64,000 nt of DNA from contig OX031065.1 of NCBI GenBank assembly GCA_943736015.1, forward strand, positions 45,858,992 to 45,922,991. The letters are read 5' to 3'. This DNA comes from Tridacna crocea. Lineage: Eukaryota; Mollusca; Bivalvia; Cardiida; Cardiidae. Positions within the stretch are counted from its first letter, which is position 1. Each line of letters starts with the position of its first letter. Made by a program: the position numbers and the translations under genes. A model generated the notes under the pieces. That model saw nothing but the letters and a program-made list of their open reading frames with translations. It was not told the DNA's origin and did not search any database. Of this stretch, positions 20,814 through 31,128 are shown piece by piece.

Positions 20814-21377
20814 GGTATTTGTCGAAGACAATACCACTATGAGTTCAAGATTGAATTTTGATAACAATGTATCTTATTCATTAAAATACATTGGGCGAGG
20901 CCATCGATCCTTGAGATACTTATTTTTGATTGAAAATAGCCTCTCTCGCTCATAGCCTTTTATTGGCGCAATGATACAAATATGCCTACTGACCCTGGGC
21001 TTTTTCGTTCCAAAACCAATTCGTTCCATTGCTTGGTTCGTCCTATTATTGTGCGCTACTCATTTGATTGCTGATGAATATTTATATATCGAGTTAATTG
21101 ATTGTAATGTTGGAAATTAAATGTAAAAGGCTAGAGACATTTCAAAATTATAGTTTTCAAAAACAAACTTAATTTTGTTCGATATAACAACAGGATTTTT
21201 CTCTCTATTCGTCATGCATCCTACCGTCAAGGGGTTTCCTCCTAATGATCAAAAGGAGACTACTTATAAAAAGATAAACCAAACTTTGTCATGAATACTC
21301 TCCCTTCATTTGCTAATTGGGTTCACTTTTAAGCCAATATCTGAACAATATGTCTCTGTTTCTTTCAAACTATTATT
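20814..21377 (+). mobile_element. Family H Helentron-like element, 3' end missing
   Basis: It begins GGTATTTGTCGAAGACAATA and runs through the shared body (CTCTCTCGCTCATAGCC, GGGCTTTTTCGTTCCAAAA, CATCCTACCGTCAAGGGG). It stops at TTCAAACTATTA, exactly where the next H element starts. Confidence 0.75.
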
Positions 21378-22118
21378 GTGGTATTTGTCGAAGACAATAC
21401 CACTATGAGTTCAAGATTGAATTTTGAAAACGACGTATCTTATTTTGTGGAAAGCCGAAGGAAATAAACCCAGTTAAACTATTTTTTCTCAGGCAAATGA
21501 GTTTTACGGTGGCACTCAGATATGTTATTTGAAATGGCATATTAAAAAACATTGAGTGAGGCCATCGATCGTTAAGATACTTATTTTTGATTGAAAATAG
21601 CCTCTCTCGCTCATAGCCTTCTATTGGCGCAATGATACAAATTTGCCTACTGACCCTGGGCTTTTTCGTTCCAAAAACAATTCGTTCCATGGCTTGTTCG
21701 TCCTATGATTGTGTGCTATTCATTTGATTGCTCATGAATTTTTATAAATCGAGGTAATTGATTGCAGTGTTGGAAATTAAATTTAAAAGGCTAGAGATAT
21801 TTCAAAATTATAGTTTTCAAAAACAAACTTAATTTTGTTCGATATATCAACAGGATTTTTCTCTCTATTCATTATGCATCCTACTGTCAAGGGGCGTTAC
21901 TCCTGCTTCCTCCTAATGATCAAAGGGAGACCACTTATACAAAAAAAACCAAACTTTGTCATGAATACTCTCCCTTCTACCGAAAAGGTATTCATTAGCT
22001 TAGTGGGTTCACTTTTAAGCCATTATTTGAATAATATGTCTCTGTTTCTCTGAAACTATTAATTCCACGCAGTGGGTTTCCTTGACAAATACCACTTCAG
22101 CGTTCTCAACGCTTTGAT
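21378..22118 (+). mobile_element. Family H Helentron-like element, complete
   Basis: The 5' end GTGGTATTTGTCGAAGACAA folds back on CAATACCAC. Near the 3' end CTTGACAAATACCAC is the inverted counterpart of the 5' 12-mer. It is followed by CAGCGTTCTCAACGCTTTGA, a short 3' stem-loop. A subterminal inverted repeat plus a terminal stem-loop and no TIR is the layout of non-autonomous Helentrons. Confidence 0.75.
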
Positions 22119-22249
22119 ATTGTTCTGTGATAGACCAATAGAGCTTCAAAGGCCTGTGGATTGCACAGAGCGTCCAGCCATATCATCGATATACACTCTC
22201 CGATAAAGATATTCTTCTCGAATAAAAAGTTTGAAAAAACATCATTTAG

Positions 22250-22466
22250 CTTCCCTTTACCTGATATGCCAATTTAAAGCTCTTCCATTTCAGCAACAAA
22301 TCAAGATATGATGTCAAAAATATGGAAAAATGAGGATACAATTATCCGATTGAGTGGAAAACATTGTGGGAAAAGGAGCAATTGCTCGTTACGAGCAAAT
22401 TCTCCTTTTCCCACGATGTTTTCTCAAGCTTTCTGTTGTTCATATGAGTATCTATGGAGTAAAGGG
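22250..22466 (-). mobile_element. Family B-related MITE
   Basis: The hairpin GGAAAACATTGTGGGAAAAGG/GCAATTGCTCGTTACGAGC is followed by the B right end (GAGTATCTATGGAGTAAAGG) and TTAA 22467-22470. The left half (CCTTTACCTGATATGCC, CATATTTTT-like) matches the other end of the element at 39018-39202. Confidence 0.75.
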
Positions 22467-22470
22467 TTAA

Positions 22471-22687
22471 CTCATTACCACACGATAATATTTCAGGTTT
22501 GTCCAAATCGAAAGCATTTGTAGACAACAAAATAAAAGTGACTGAAAAATTGAAATTCGTTTTGTAAAGAGTAGAAAACATTGTGGGAAAAGGAGAAAAT
22601 GCTGGTTACCAGCATTTTCTCCTTTTCTCACAATGTTTTCAAAAGGTTTCTCTCTCAACGTCGTCAAAAGTAGGGATTGTGTGGTAA
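22471..22687 (+). mobile_element. Family A MITE
   Basis: It shares TTAA 22467-22470 with the B-type element on its left. The right end GTGTGGTAATGG is followed by ATCGG, so the second TTAA is mutated. Confidence 0.85.
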
Positions 22688-22812
22688 TGGATCGGTCAAT
22701 CTATCAATTAATCAATCGATAGAAAACATTGCAAAAAAAAAGGTGAATACGCTAGAAGCTAGTCATATTGTAAAACAACTTTGAGTTTGGAAAGAAGAGA
22801 TATTTACAAGTA

Positions 22813-23164
22813 CGTTGTCTGCGCATGTCCTATTCTTCGAAGATTCGACCTGTCTTATATGACGCATCACTAGCCCCAGAAGCGGACAGACTGTAATATT
22901 ACGCTGTATAAAGTAGCAATGTAGAAAATAGCTTTTATCAGTACGTTTGAGGAGAAATGAGACCTGCTTTAGCTCCAGATTTTTCTAAACTGCAGATCAT
23001 AGCTGAGTGAATTGCACGAGGTAGCGTTTCATTGAGTAAACGTTTATTTTAGTTTGAAATTCAAAGTAACGGTTGTCGCGTAGGAAAGTGGTTCAGCTCT
23101 GTACCCAGGATGCCCAAATTAGATAGATGAGTATTTATAGAATGCCATCTAGCGGGAGATAATG
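22813..23164 (+). mobile_element. Family G element, copy 3
   Basis: 352 bp with a perfect 10-bp target duplication TTTACAAGTA at 22803-22812 and 23165-23174. This is the cleanest copy for defining the ends. Confidence 0.95.
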
Positions 23165-23571
23165 TTTACAAGTAAGGTCGTGAACATGAGTGATGCAGAT
23201 CAGATTACGCAGATATGCGCTTTTGGTACAAGCAAATCGCATAAGTTACATCTAAACATGGTTTGACTCAACGACTGATTAGCGTATATTTAAAAAAAAA
23301 AATGGCATAACAATCCTGAATTGCAAGGTGTATTTATCCCGATTTGGAAGAAAGTTTATCCCGATTTGGAAAAAAAGACGGATTTTTTTTTATTTGGATA
23401 AGATTTATATCACCTCAAAGAGCACAAAATGGGGATTGCAAATATATGGGATAAAAGTTCGACACATAATTTTAAAAGAAGAATTTTGGAGTATATAATT
23501 ATTTAAAGTTCATAACAATTTCTATGCAAATTGAGCAATACATTTGAATAGGTAAGGTATCGCCCACTTAA

Positions 23572-23916
23572 GGTAGTAGACCTGTAACACTTCTAGTGGG
23601 ACATGGAATAAAATTTCTTGACAATTGACATATAAGGATTTATACAGATATAATACTTTTGTACATTTTTAGCCGACCAGAAATTCTTTAATGTCTTTCT
23701 TGTGAAATTATTTCTTGATACTGCTGTTAGTTTCCAGAAAAGGGAGGAAATTGTTACCTCCCTTCGCAATGAGAATATAGTGGTTTCAGATTTATAACTG
23801 ATAATTCTGAGAAGAAAAAAAATGGAAAAAGTGGCTCGGTTAAAGTAATACAATAATACTTATTTTGAATCAAAGCAAATTTTGAAATAGCTGTTTACTA
23901 TTACGGGTCCACTGCC
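23572..23916 (+). mobile_element. Family I MITE
   Basis: It starts GGTAGTAGACCTGTAACAC after TTAA 23568-23571 and ends ACTATTACGGGTCCACTGCC before TCAA. Interior landmarks are TTTTTAGCCGACCAGAAATT and TGGCTCGGTTAAAGTA. A family A element sits directly at its right terminus. Confidence 0.85.
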
Positions 23917-23920
23917 TCAA

Positions 23921-24143
23921 CCCATTACCACACAATCCCTACTTTTGACGACCCCCAAGAAAAAAGCCTTTTGAAAACATTGTGGGAAAAGGAGAAAATG
24001 CTGGTAACCAGCATTTTCTCCTTTTCCCACTATGTTTTCTACGCTTCCCAAGACAAATTTCGAATTTTCAGTCACTTTTATTTTGTCGTCTGCAAATGCT
24101 TTCGATTTGGACAAGCCTAAGATTTTGTCCGTTTGGGAATGGG
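23921..24143 (-). mobile_element. Family A MITE at the end of a family I element
   Basis: Left flank TCAA 23917-23920, right flank TTAA 24144-24147, with an intact hairpin. The left flank doubles as the terminal target site of the I element. Confidence 0.93.
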
Positions 24144-24489
24144 TTAATCGGTACGGGTGCCGGAATGTCAATAATCGATAGGAGAAATGACGGTCATAGT
24201 TCAGGATGCCATTTTGATCATTTTGCAATGTCTTGTTTAACATTTTTTTTTTTCATTTTTTTCTTGTATAAATTCAGTTTTAGAGGTAAAGAATTTGGGG
24301 GATGGATGCGAGGGGAGGGGGGGACGGATAAAAAAAAACATGCCATGCTTTGTCAAAACGAGGCTTAATGCATCACCGTGATGCATTACATTAAGCAAGT
24401 CATCACATAATTATGTATACATAAAATCTATTTTGTATATAACAACTAAGAAATTATGTGATACCCTCGTCCGTTTAAGCTGAGAAAAA

Positions 24490-24592
24490 GAAATAATAGC
24501 AAAAAGTTTCAACTCAGGTCAGCCTGCGCGGACTGCGCCTGGGTCGATACGTTTTGCAGATGCTATTAGCAAAAGTCCCCTTTTCACACAGC
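24490..24592 (+). mobile_element. Family D repeat, deleted
   Basis: ACTCAGGTCAGCCTGCGCGG is followed by ACTGCGCCTGGGTCGATACG, so the palindrome has lost part of its second arm. The ends resemble other D copies (TTTTGCAGATGC, CCCCTTTTCACACAGCAT). Confidence 0.65.
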
Positions 24593-24634
24593 ATCATTTA
24601 AATTTACGTTGCTTTTTTTTCTGAATGATAAACT

Positions 24635-24835
24635 ATAATTTTTCTTCCTGATTGTTACCTGTACTCATAAAGCTCATTGATGCACAAAGGTTTTTACCAA
24701 TTCAAATAGAACGCTAAACTTTTGGGGGGTTTTATGGTAAAAAATTCATTTGCAAATTCTATCGTTTTCTGGTGGAGGATAATTTGTTTTTCTTCCAGAT
24801 TGATATCTGCTTATAAAGCACGTCGATGCACAACC
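24635..24835 (+). repeat. Diverged direct duplication of about 143 bp
   Basis: TTTCTTCCTGATTGTTACCT..CATAAAGCTCATTGATGCAC (about 24643) resembles TTTCTTCCAGATTGATATCT..TATAAAGCACGTCGATGCAC (about 24790). Confidence 0.5.
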
Positions 24836-24922
24836 CGATCGGGCAGAGGACACGTGACCTAGGTCTGCATGCACCCACCATTTTTTTTTACTACGTTCTT
24901 GGTCCTTTTCTCTAAAATTGTA

Positions 24923-25010
24923 CAGGTTTGAAAACAACACAGCTCAGTTTGATTGGCTAAACCTTTTGGTTTAGCCAATCACAAGTTGTGTTACTTTTAG
25001 GTTTGGAAAA
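24923..25010. repeat. Palindrome M, copy 1
   Basis: TGATTGGCTAAACC (24950-24963) and GGTTTAGCCAATCA (24968-24981) pair perfectly around TTTT. Outer AACACA/TTGTGTT pairing extends it. A sister copy is at 54779-54852. Confidence 0.8.
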
Positions 25011-25258
25011 TCTCGGAAAAAAAAAGCAAAGAATGTTTCTAGGCATAGTTGATGAATAGAGACCTGGTTGCAAGTTAAATACCCAGTTGAGGTAAAAATT
25101 TCTTTCCGGCGATTTTTTTCCTTTAACCTCTGATGCATGTGAGAAAAGCAGGCGGTGCCTTGAAAGCTTTGGCATTACTGGCTTGAGATAGCAATGAGAC
25201 ACTTGCGTATGTGCCACTGGCCGCTACGATAGGACCTAAGCTGTTAACACGGCGTTAA

Positions 25259-25477
25259 CCCTTTCTCAAACAAGCCCTAGTTTTTACGTGTCTGCAGTAA
25301 AAGTCTTGAAAACACTGTGGGAAAAGGAGAAATTGCTCGTAACGAGCAATTTCTCCTTTTTCCACAGTGTTTTCTACCCTTTTTGAGAACTTCCTGCCAA
25401 TTTCTCTAAATCTCAAATTGTCGTCTGCAAACTCTTTCCGTTTGGAAAAGTCCAAAATTTGTCGTTTGGGAAAGCGT
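25259..25477 (-). mobile_element. Family C MITE
   Basis: TTAA 25255-25258 and TTCA on the right. Ends are CCCTTTCTCAAACAAGC and GTCGTTTGGGAAAGCG, with centre ATTGCTCGTAACGAGCAAT. Confidence 0.93.
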
Positions 25478-25546
25478 TCAACTCAAAATGATTTTACAAG
25501 CAAAATAAACCCATCGATGAAAGTTTTTTTTCTAGCAATATCTCAC

Positions 25547-25631
25547 ATATCGTCGCTTTGCTTCCAAAACCTCGTAACTACAGCTTGTAACAAGCTGTAG
25601 TTACGAGGTTTTGGAAGTAAACCGACGATAT
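25547..25631. repeat. 85-bp palindrome K, copy 1
   Basis: ATATCGTCGCTTTGCTTCC...CTACAGCTTG and its complement CAAGCTGTAGTTACGAGG...CCGACGATAT flank a 3-base loop. Copy 2 at 35735-35819 has the same length. Confidence 0.9.
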
Positions 25632-26171
25632 AAGCTTTTGATGCACTCCCCCACCCCCCGGTTTTATTTATTTTTTTAGAATGTTTAGAATGTTTAGAAA
25701 CTAACATCCTATTCACATGCACTAAGTTATTTACGTAAGTACAAGTACTTATGTAAGTAATTTTGCTTACGAAATTCTATTCCCAAGTTCTATTTCTACT
25801 CTACCATAATACTTTTTTCCTCCTCTGTTCATTTTTCTCCTCGTTTTATCGAAATCGCTTTCTTTCTGTTGTTTTTCTGTACATTTTTCTTTTTTTCTTC
25901 ATTTAGTTATTTACATCTTTGCTTATACATAATTTTGTTTACATTATCTGTCATCTTGTATTGTGAATTTGGTTGGAGGGGAACGGCCGAATTTGATATG
26001 TAAGAACTTGTGGCAGGACCCCATTCATTTATTGAATGAAATATGTATAACTAGTCGGATGTGAACTGTTTTCCTGGTGTAGGTCGCAATGCTTCTTACG
26101 ACAGTCCCGTAGATAGCAAGTAAGATTGTGGGAGGCAAAACTTTCAGAATCGGCCGGTGTAATGCAGAGAA
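25632..26171. other. AT/T-rich region, no gene recognised
   Basis: The stretch is pyrimidine-rich (25800-25940). It ends with GGGAACGGCCGAATTTGATA, resembling a retroposon 3' flank, but no element boundaries could be set. Confidence 0.35.
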
Positions 26172-26336
26172 ATGACCCTCCCCTACAAAATGTCCCTGGT
26201 CATTCCTCTACATAGAGAAATGACCCATGGGTCATTCTTCTACGTAGTGAAATGACCTCTGGGGTCATTTCTCTACGTAGTATAAAGACCCGGGTCATTT
26301 TGTAGGAGAGGGTACTTTTTCTGCATAACAACGGTC
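26172..26336. repeat. Compound palindrome around GAAATGACCC units
   Basis: Outer arms TGCAGAGAAATGACCCTCCC...CTACAAAATG and CATTTTGTAGGAGAGGGTAC...TTTTTCTGCA enclose smaller palindromes (AATGACCCATGGGTCATT; GAAATGACCTCTGGGGTCAT). CTACGTAG occurs between them. Confidence 0.8.
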
Positions 26337-26848
26337 CCGATTTGACAGACATTGCGTTTGGTTATGCAGTGAGAAATAACCCACCAACTAATACTGGGGA
26401 CCAAAATAGAAGGAAATTTGTTTAACAATGGGGTGAATAATGAGATTTGGAGAAAAAATAAAACAGAAAATCACACTGAATGAAATGTGGCGTCAAAATT
26501 GTTTGTGTCTGTCAGATAACAAAAGTAGATGAAAAATTTCCGTGGCTCGTCGCCCGAAAACTATTTTAATTCGGTTGAAATTTTCTGTCAGCGTATCGTC
26601 AGTAAGCTACTCTGAAATATTATTTCATCCTATTTATATACGACGATTGTCTAGCAATATTTGGCAAAACACTGACACAGTCATTTTAATGGTGATGAAA
26701 TAATTTGGGCGAGGGGGCGGAGGCGCCCCCTCCCCGACCCACCTGTACGAACAGATCTTACGAAAATGAAAGTTCGCAACAAACGCATAGCTGAATTACA
26801 AGCCGCATCTATCGGAATTCGAACTCATGGTGGACAAATATGACCGTC

Positions 26849-26985
26849 ATTTTCTCCTTTTCCTACAATGTTTTCTACCCCATCCAAAACAAAAATCATC
26901 AATCCAGTTACATTTAATTTGTCGTCAGCAAATCCTTTCACTTTGGACTGGTCTAAATTTTTGTCGTATGGGAAAGAGATAAGAA
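26849..26985 (-). mobile_element. Family A half-element
   Basis: Only the second hairpin arm (TCATTTTCTCCTTTTCCTAC) and right interior (AATTTGTCGTCAGCAAATCC, GTCGTATGGGAAAGAG) remain. A GC-rich palindrome GAGGGGGCGGAGGCGCCCCC lies upstream at about 26704. Confidence 0.65.
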
Positions 26986-27023
26986 CCGTCTGATCATAAT
27001 GTTCACTGGTCCTCGAAGATTAA

Positions 27024-27244
27024 CCCTTTACTCCATAGATACTCATTTCAACACATTGCTTGTAGGAGCCTTTGGAAAACATTGTGACAAAAGGTGAAAT
27101 TGCTCGTGACGAGCAATTTCACCTTTTGTCACAATGTTTTCTATGCTATCAAAAGGCATCATATACCCATAAAAAAAGGCTTCATCCTTGCTGTTATTTA
27201 GGGTCAATTAGAGATACCATAGAAATGCCCTATGGGGTAAAAGA
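27024..27244 (-). mobile_element. Family B MITE
   Basis: 221 bp, TTAA 27020-27023 and 27245-27248, with a perfect hairpin around GCTCGTGACGAGC. Confidence 0.95.
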
Positions 27245-27430
27245 TTAATGACAAAATACTAACCCTGACCTTCGCGGAATGAGAAAACGCTGAGAGTAAC
27301 TCTAATTATGTGGTTGTATTGCTTTGTATTGGTAAAGTATACAATTCAAATAAAGCAATTTTATTTTATCAAAAAAAAGAAGGCTAGACTTTATTTATGC
27401 AAGTCCAAAAATATCGATTTTATCATTTTT

Positions 27431-28397
27431 GTGGTATTTGTCGAAGACAATACCACTATCAGTTCAATGTTGAAATTTGAAGACCAGGTATCGTGTTTTG
27501 TGCAAAACCGAAGGAAATAAATCCAATTAAACTCATTTTTTTCTCAGGCAAATGAGTTTTTCTGTAACTCTCAGGTATATAATTGAAAATGGCATGTTAA
27601 AAAACACTGGCCGAGGCCACTGATTGTAGAAATACGATTTTTTTATTGAAAATAGCTTCACTCGCTCATAGCCTTCTATTAGCGCATTGATACAAAATTC
27701 GTCTAACGATCGCTTGGTCCTAAGCTTTTTCGTTTCAAAACAACTTCGTCCACTGACTTATTAATCCCATGATTACTCGCTACTCCATTTAATCGGGCAT
27801 GAATATTTATAGATCAAAATTATTTATTGTAATGTTTAAAATTTAACCCTTTTCCAAACAATCCCTGGCTTTTACGGGTCTCGAATAGTAGCCTTTTGAA
27901 AACATTCTGGGGAAAAGGAGAAAATGCTGGTAACCAGCATTTTCTCCTTTTTCTACCCTATCATAGACAGAAATCATCTTTTCAGCGGGAGTTGAATTGT
28001 GGTCTGCGAATGCTTTCAGTTTGGTCTAGTCCAAAAGTCTGTTGTTTGGGAAGGGTTAATTTGAGCGGGAAAAGATATTTCAAAATCGTAGTTTTCAGGT
28101 ACAAAATTTAATTGTTTTCAATATATTTACATGGTTTCTTTCTCTACCCATCATACATCCTACTATCAAGGGACGTTACTCCTGACGCCTCCTTATATTC
28201 AAACGGAGACCACCAAAAGACAAATAATCCTAACTTTGTCATGAGTACTCTCCCTTCAACCAAAAGGGTATTCATTTGATTAGTAGGGTAACTTTCAAGC
28301 CAGTATTTGGATATTTTTTCTCTTTTTCTTTCAAATCATTGATTCCATCAAATGGCGTGCTTGACAAATACCACTTCAGCGTTCTCAACGCTTTGAT
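27431..28397 (+). mobile_element. Family H Helentron-like element with nested MITE
   Basis: Complete H ends: GTGGTATTTGTCGAAGACAA at the 5' side, GACAAATACCAC and the AGCGTTCTCAACGCT stem-loop at the 3' side. The body is diverged from the 21 kb copies, so it is an older insertion. Confidence 0.78.
27847..28055 (-). mobile_element. Family A MITE nested in Helentron-like element
   Basis: TTAA 27843-27846 and 28056-28059. The distal part of the second hairpin arm is deleted (TTTCTCCTTTTTCTACCC). The H body resumes on both sides (GTTTAAAATTTAA / TTTGAGCGGGAAAAGATATT). Confidence 0.93.
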
Positions 28398-28833
28398 TCT
28401 TTGTACACTCAGAATCAGGAAAAAAAAACTTACATATTTCAAAACAGGTCAGCGTAAGAAATAAAATGGCATAAAAAATAACTTATGGAAACGACTTTGG
28501 AAAATGCAAGCGTTTGTGAGTGTTTCTTTGGTTGTTTGAATGTTGTTCGACAGCGTTTTCAACATGATTTCAAATAATTTCTGTAATTATCGTGTAATAT
28601 TAGGCAATAAATAAAGAAATGTTTCAAGCGGTATGAAGGTAGTGGTCCCGTAACAGAAAGCAGCTATGTTCACTGTAATAATTTATTATCCTTAAAAATT
28701 TGCTATTATCAAAAATAAATATTATTGTACTACTTTAACCGACCCACCTTTTCCCATTTTTGTGGTATTTGTCGAAGACAATACCACAATGAGTTCAAGA
28801 TTGAATTTTGAAAACCATGTATCTTATTTTGTG

Positions 28834-29402
28834 CCGTGAATCTAATACTCCATCGCGTTTAGGTACACAACAGTAGAAAGAGATTGAGTTCAAATAGTTA
28901 AATTTTGCCGGAATATCCCGGATGTTTGTAGCTTGAAAAATGTTTCAAACGCTTTGGAATATCATTACTACGCTCTCTGTCCGAACCACATACAAACAGA
29001 CAAAGCAATGATTACATGCTCTTTTATCGCAAAAAGAGCCAGACGGGCTGAAAAACGTTATTTCAAGTGTAATAACTCGGCCCTTTTCAAAAAAAAGTCG
29101 GTCGTCAATGACACTGATAAATTAATCAACCTCCGAAAGGTCCCGGGCTTTAGCGCAAGAATATAAAACTTGGCATAAAGTAGTTCAATTTAAATACATG
29201 AATATTGCCATTTTCTTCATAATTTGCAGCTATCTAGGACGACATTTCAATTTAAATCTTGATTTGCAGATCTTCTATATGATACATATTTCTACATATG
29301 CCAGCGTATCCATTTTGTCACAGCGTACCCAAACTCTTTAGAGTCGGTACCGAGTCTATACTGAGACAGCGTACCCAAACGTTGTAGAGTTTTAGTTCAA
29401 CC
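28834..29402. mobile_element. 569-bp insertion with 8-bp target duplication
   Basis: ATTTTGTG occurs at 28826-28833 and 29403-29410 and is present once in intact H copies. The insert has no clear TIR. It contains AGCGTACCCAAAC twice near its right end and a short frame (28933-29166) reading MKNVSNALEYHYYALCPNH that matches nothing I recognise. Confidence 0.65.
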
Positions 29403-30023
29403 ATTTTGTGCAAAACCGAAGGAAATAAACCCAGTTAAACTCATTTTTTCTCACCCAAATGACTTTTACGGTGTCACCCAAATATGTAATTTGAAATGGC
29501 ATATTAAAATACATTGGGCGAGGCTATCGATCGTTGAGATACTTATTTTTGATTTAAATTAGCTTCTTGCGAAATGATACAAATTTGTCAACTGACCTTG
29601 GGCTTTTTCGTTCCAAAACCAATTCGTTCCATGGCTTGTTGGTCCTATGATTGCACGCTACTCCATTTGATTGCTCATGAATATTTATAGATCGAGGTAA
29701 TAGACCATTTGCCAAATACCGTTACTGACGCGTCACCACGAGTTACTTCCCTTTCCACCCGACAATTTTTCCCAATCTTGTATATACCCGAATAGTGAAA
29801 GTGTCATATTTTTTAAATGGATTACATACTAAACGCGATAAATAAACAACCTAAAACGGCCGTGCCGTTAGTTTCATCATTTATCTTTTTCGAAGACACA
29901 CACAAAAAAGAACTGTTGTTTTATCAATTTTTCGGTAGACCAGAGAGTAAAGCGGTATCATTTATAAGCAGCTGTCTCCTGCCGGGCGTGTTGATAGAGC
30001 TTTTTGTATGCAGACTGCATTAA

Positions 30024-30150
30024 CCCTTTGGCTACCAAGTGCGACTCAATGACCTGTTGCAGACAATATGGATTCAGATCACACCAGGAAGAACGTGCCG
30101 TCTGATCCTAGATCTACACTATCCGATACGGAGATATTTTTCCTCGGGTG
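30024..30150 (+). mobile_element. Family F element, right end missing
   Basis: TTAA 30020-30023 is followed by CCCTTTGGCTACCAAGTGCG, then palindromic GATCACACCAGGAAGAACGT / GCCGTCTGATCCTAGATC. It runs into the tandem repeat. Confidence 0.75.
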
Positions 30151-30652
30151 CATGGAAGTACCGAATTACACCTGATTTACCGAATTATACCGAATTACAC
30201 CGAATTACACATAGTGATACCGAATTATACATTCAAAACACTTATTTATTAAGTAATATATGAATTAAACCTTTAATTATTATATTATTAGGCTTTTTCT
30301 GGCCCTTAACTGTTTAAATCCGTAATTCACATTACCGAATTACACTATATACTATGATTGGTATCACACTATGTTTCACCGGATTTACCGAATTATACCG
30401 AATTACACCGAATTACACATAGTGATACCGAATTATACATTCAAAACACTTATTTATTAAGTAATATATGAATTAAACTTATAAAAATTATATTATTAGG
30501 CTGTATACTATGATTGGTATCACACATGTTTCACCAGATTTACCGAATTATACCGAATTACACATAGTGATACCGAATTATACATTCAAAACACTTTTTT
30601 ATTAAGTAATATATGAATTAAACTTATAAAAATTATGTTATTAGGCTTTTTT
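30141..30652 (+). repeat. Tandem array with two-level periodicity
   Basis: The landmark GATTTACCGAATTATACCGA starts at 30174, 30382 and 30537, spacings 208 and 155. Inside each unit an 11-bp motif (ACCGAATTACA/ACCGAATTATA) is itself repeated 3-5 times. Each unit ends with TATTTATTAAGTAATATATG. Confidence 0.9.
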
Positions 30653-31100
30653 CTGCAGATAACAATTTGAATGTGGCTTAAAAATGAAATTTTCTTTAGG
30701 AAGGATAGCAAGGGAAAAGGACAAAAGGTTGATTACTAGAATTTTAACCCTTTTCAACAACATTATATAACTATATTTCTATGGGTCGTAAAAAACTTGG
30801 GTTAAGTGGCATAGGGTTTTAAATAGTTACTGCGAATGTTTTCACCCGAAGACAACACTTTGGACAGATACTTAGCATATGGAGACGATTGAATAAACGT
30901 GGGTCAAATGGTTGTAATTGTCTTTTAAAAAGTATAAAAAAAAAAAACTATTGTTGAAACAGGCATGAAAAAATGCATGTTGCAAGCCCTTCCTTTTTTC
31001 CTCAAATATTTTCGCTCACACTTTGAAAATTCGTTTTTTTCACAAATGTTTATGAACTACATATTGATTACTTTCAGCTTTCGGCTTTCGGTTTTTTGAA

Positions 31101-31128
31101 AGTGTGTGTGTGTGTGGGGGGGGGGGGG
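31101..31128. repeat. (GT)n microsatellite with poly-G
   Basis: (GT)8 followed by about 13 G. The rest of 30830-31990 shows no gene or recognised family. Confidence 0.95.

Noticed and set aside
24780..24850. Exon starting after TTTGTTTTTCTTCCAG
   Set aside because: The acceptor-like sequence lies within a local direct duplication, and the frame is not supported by a donor.
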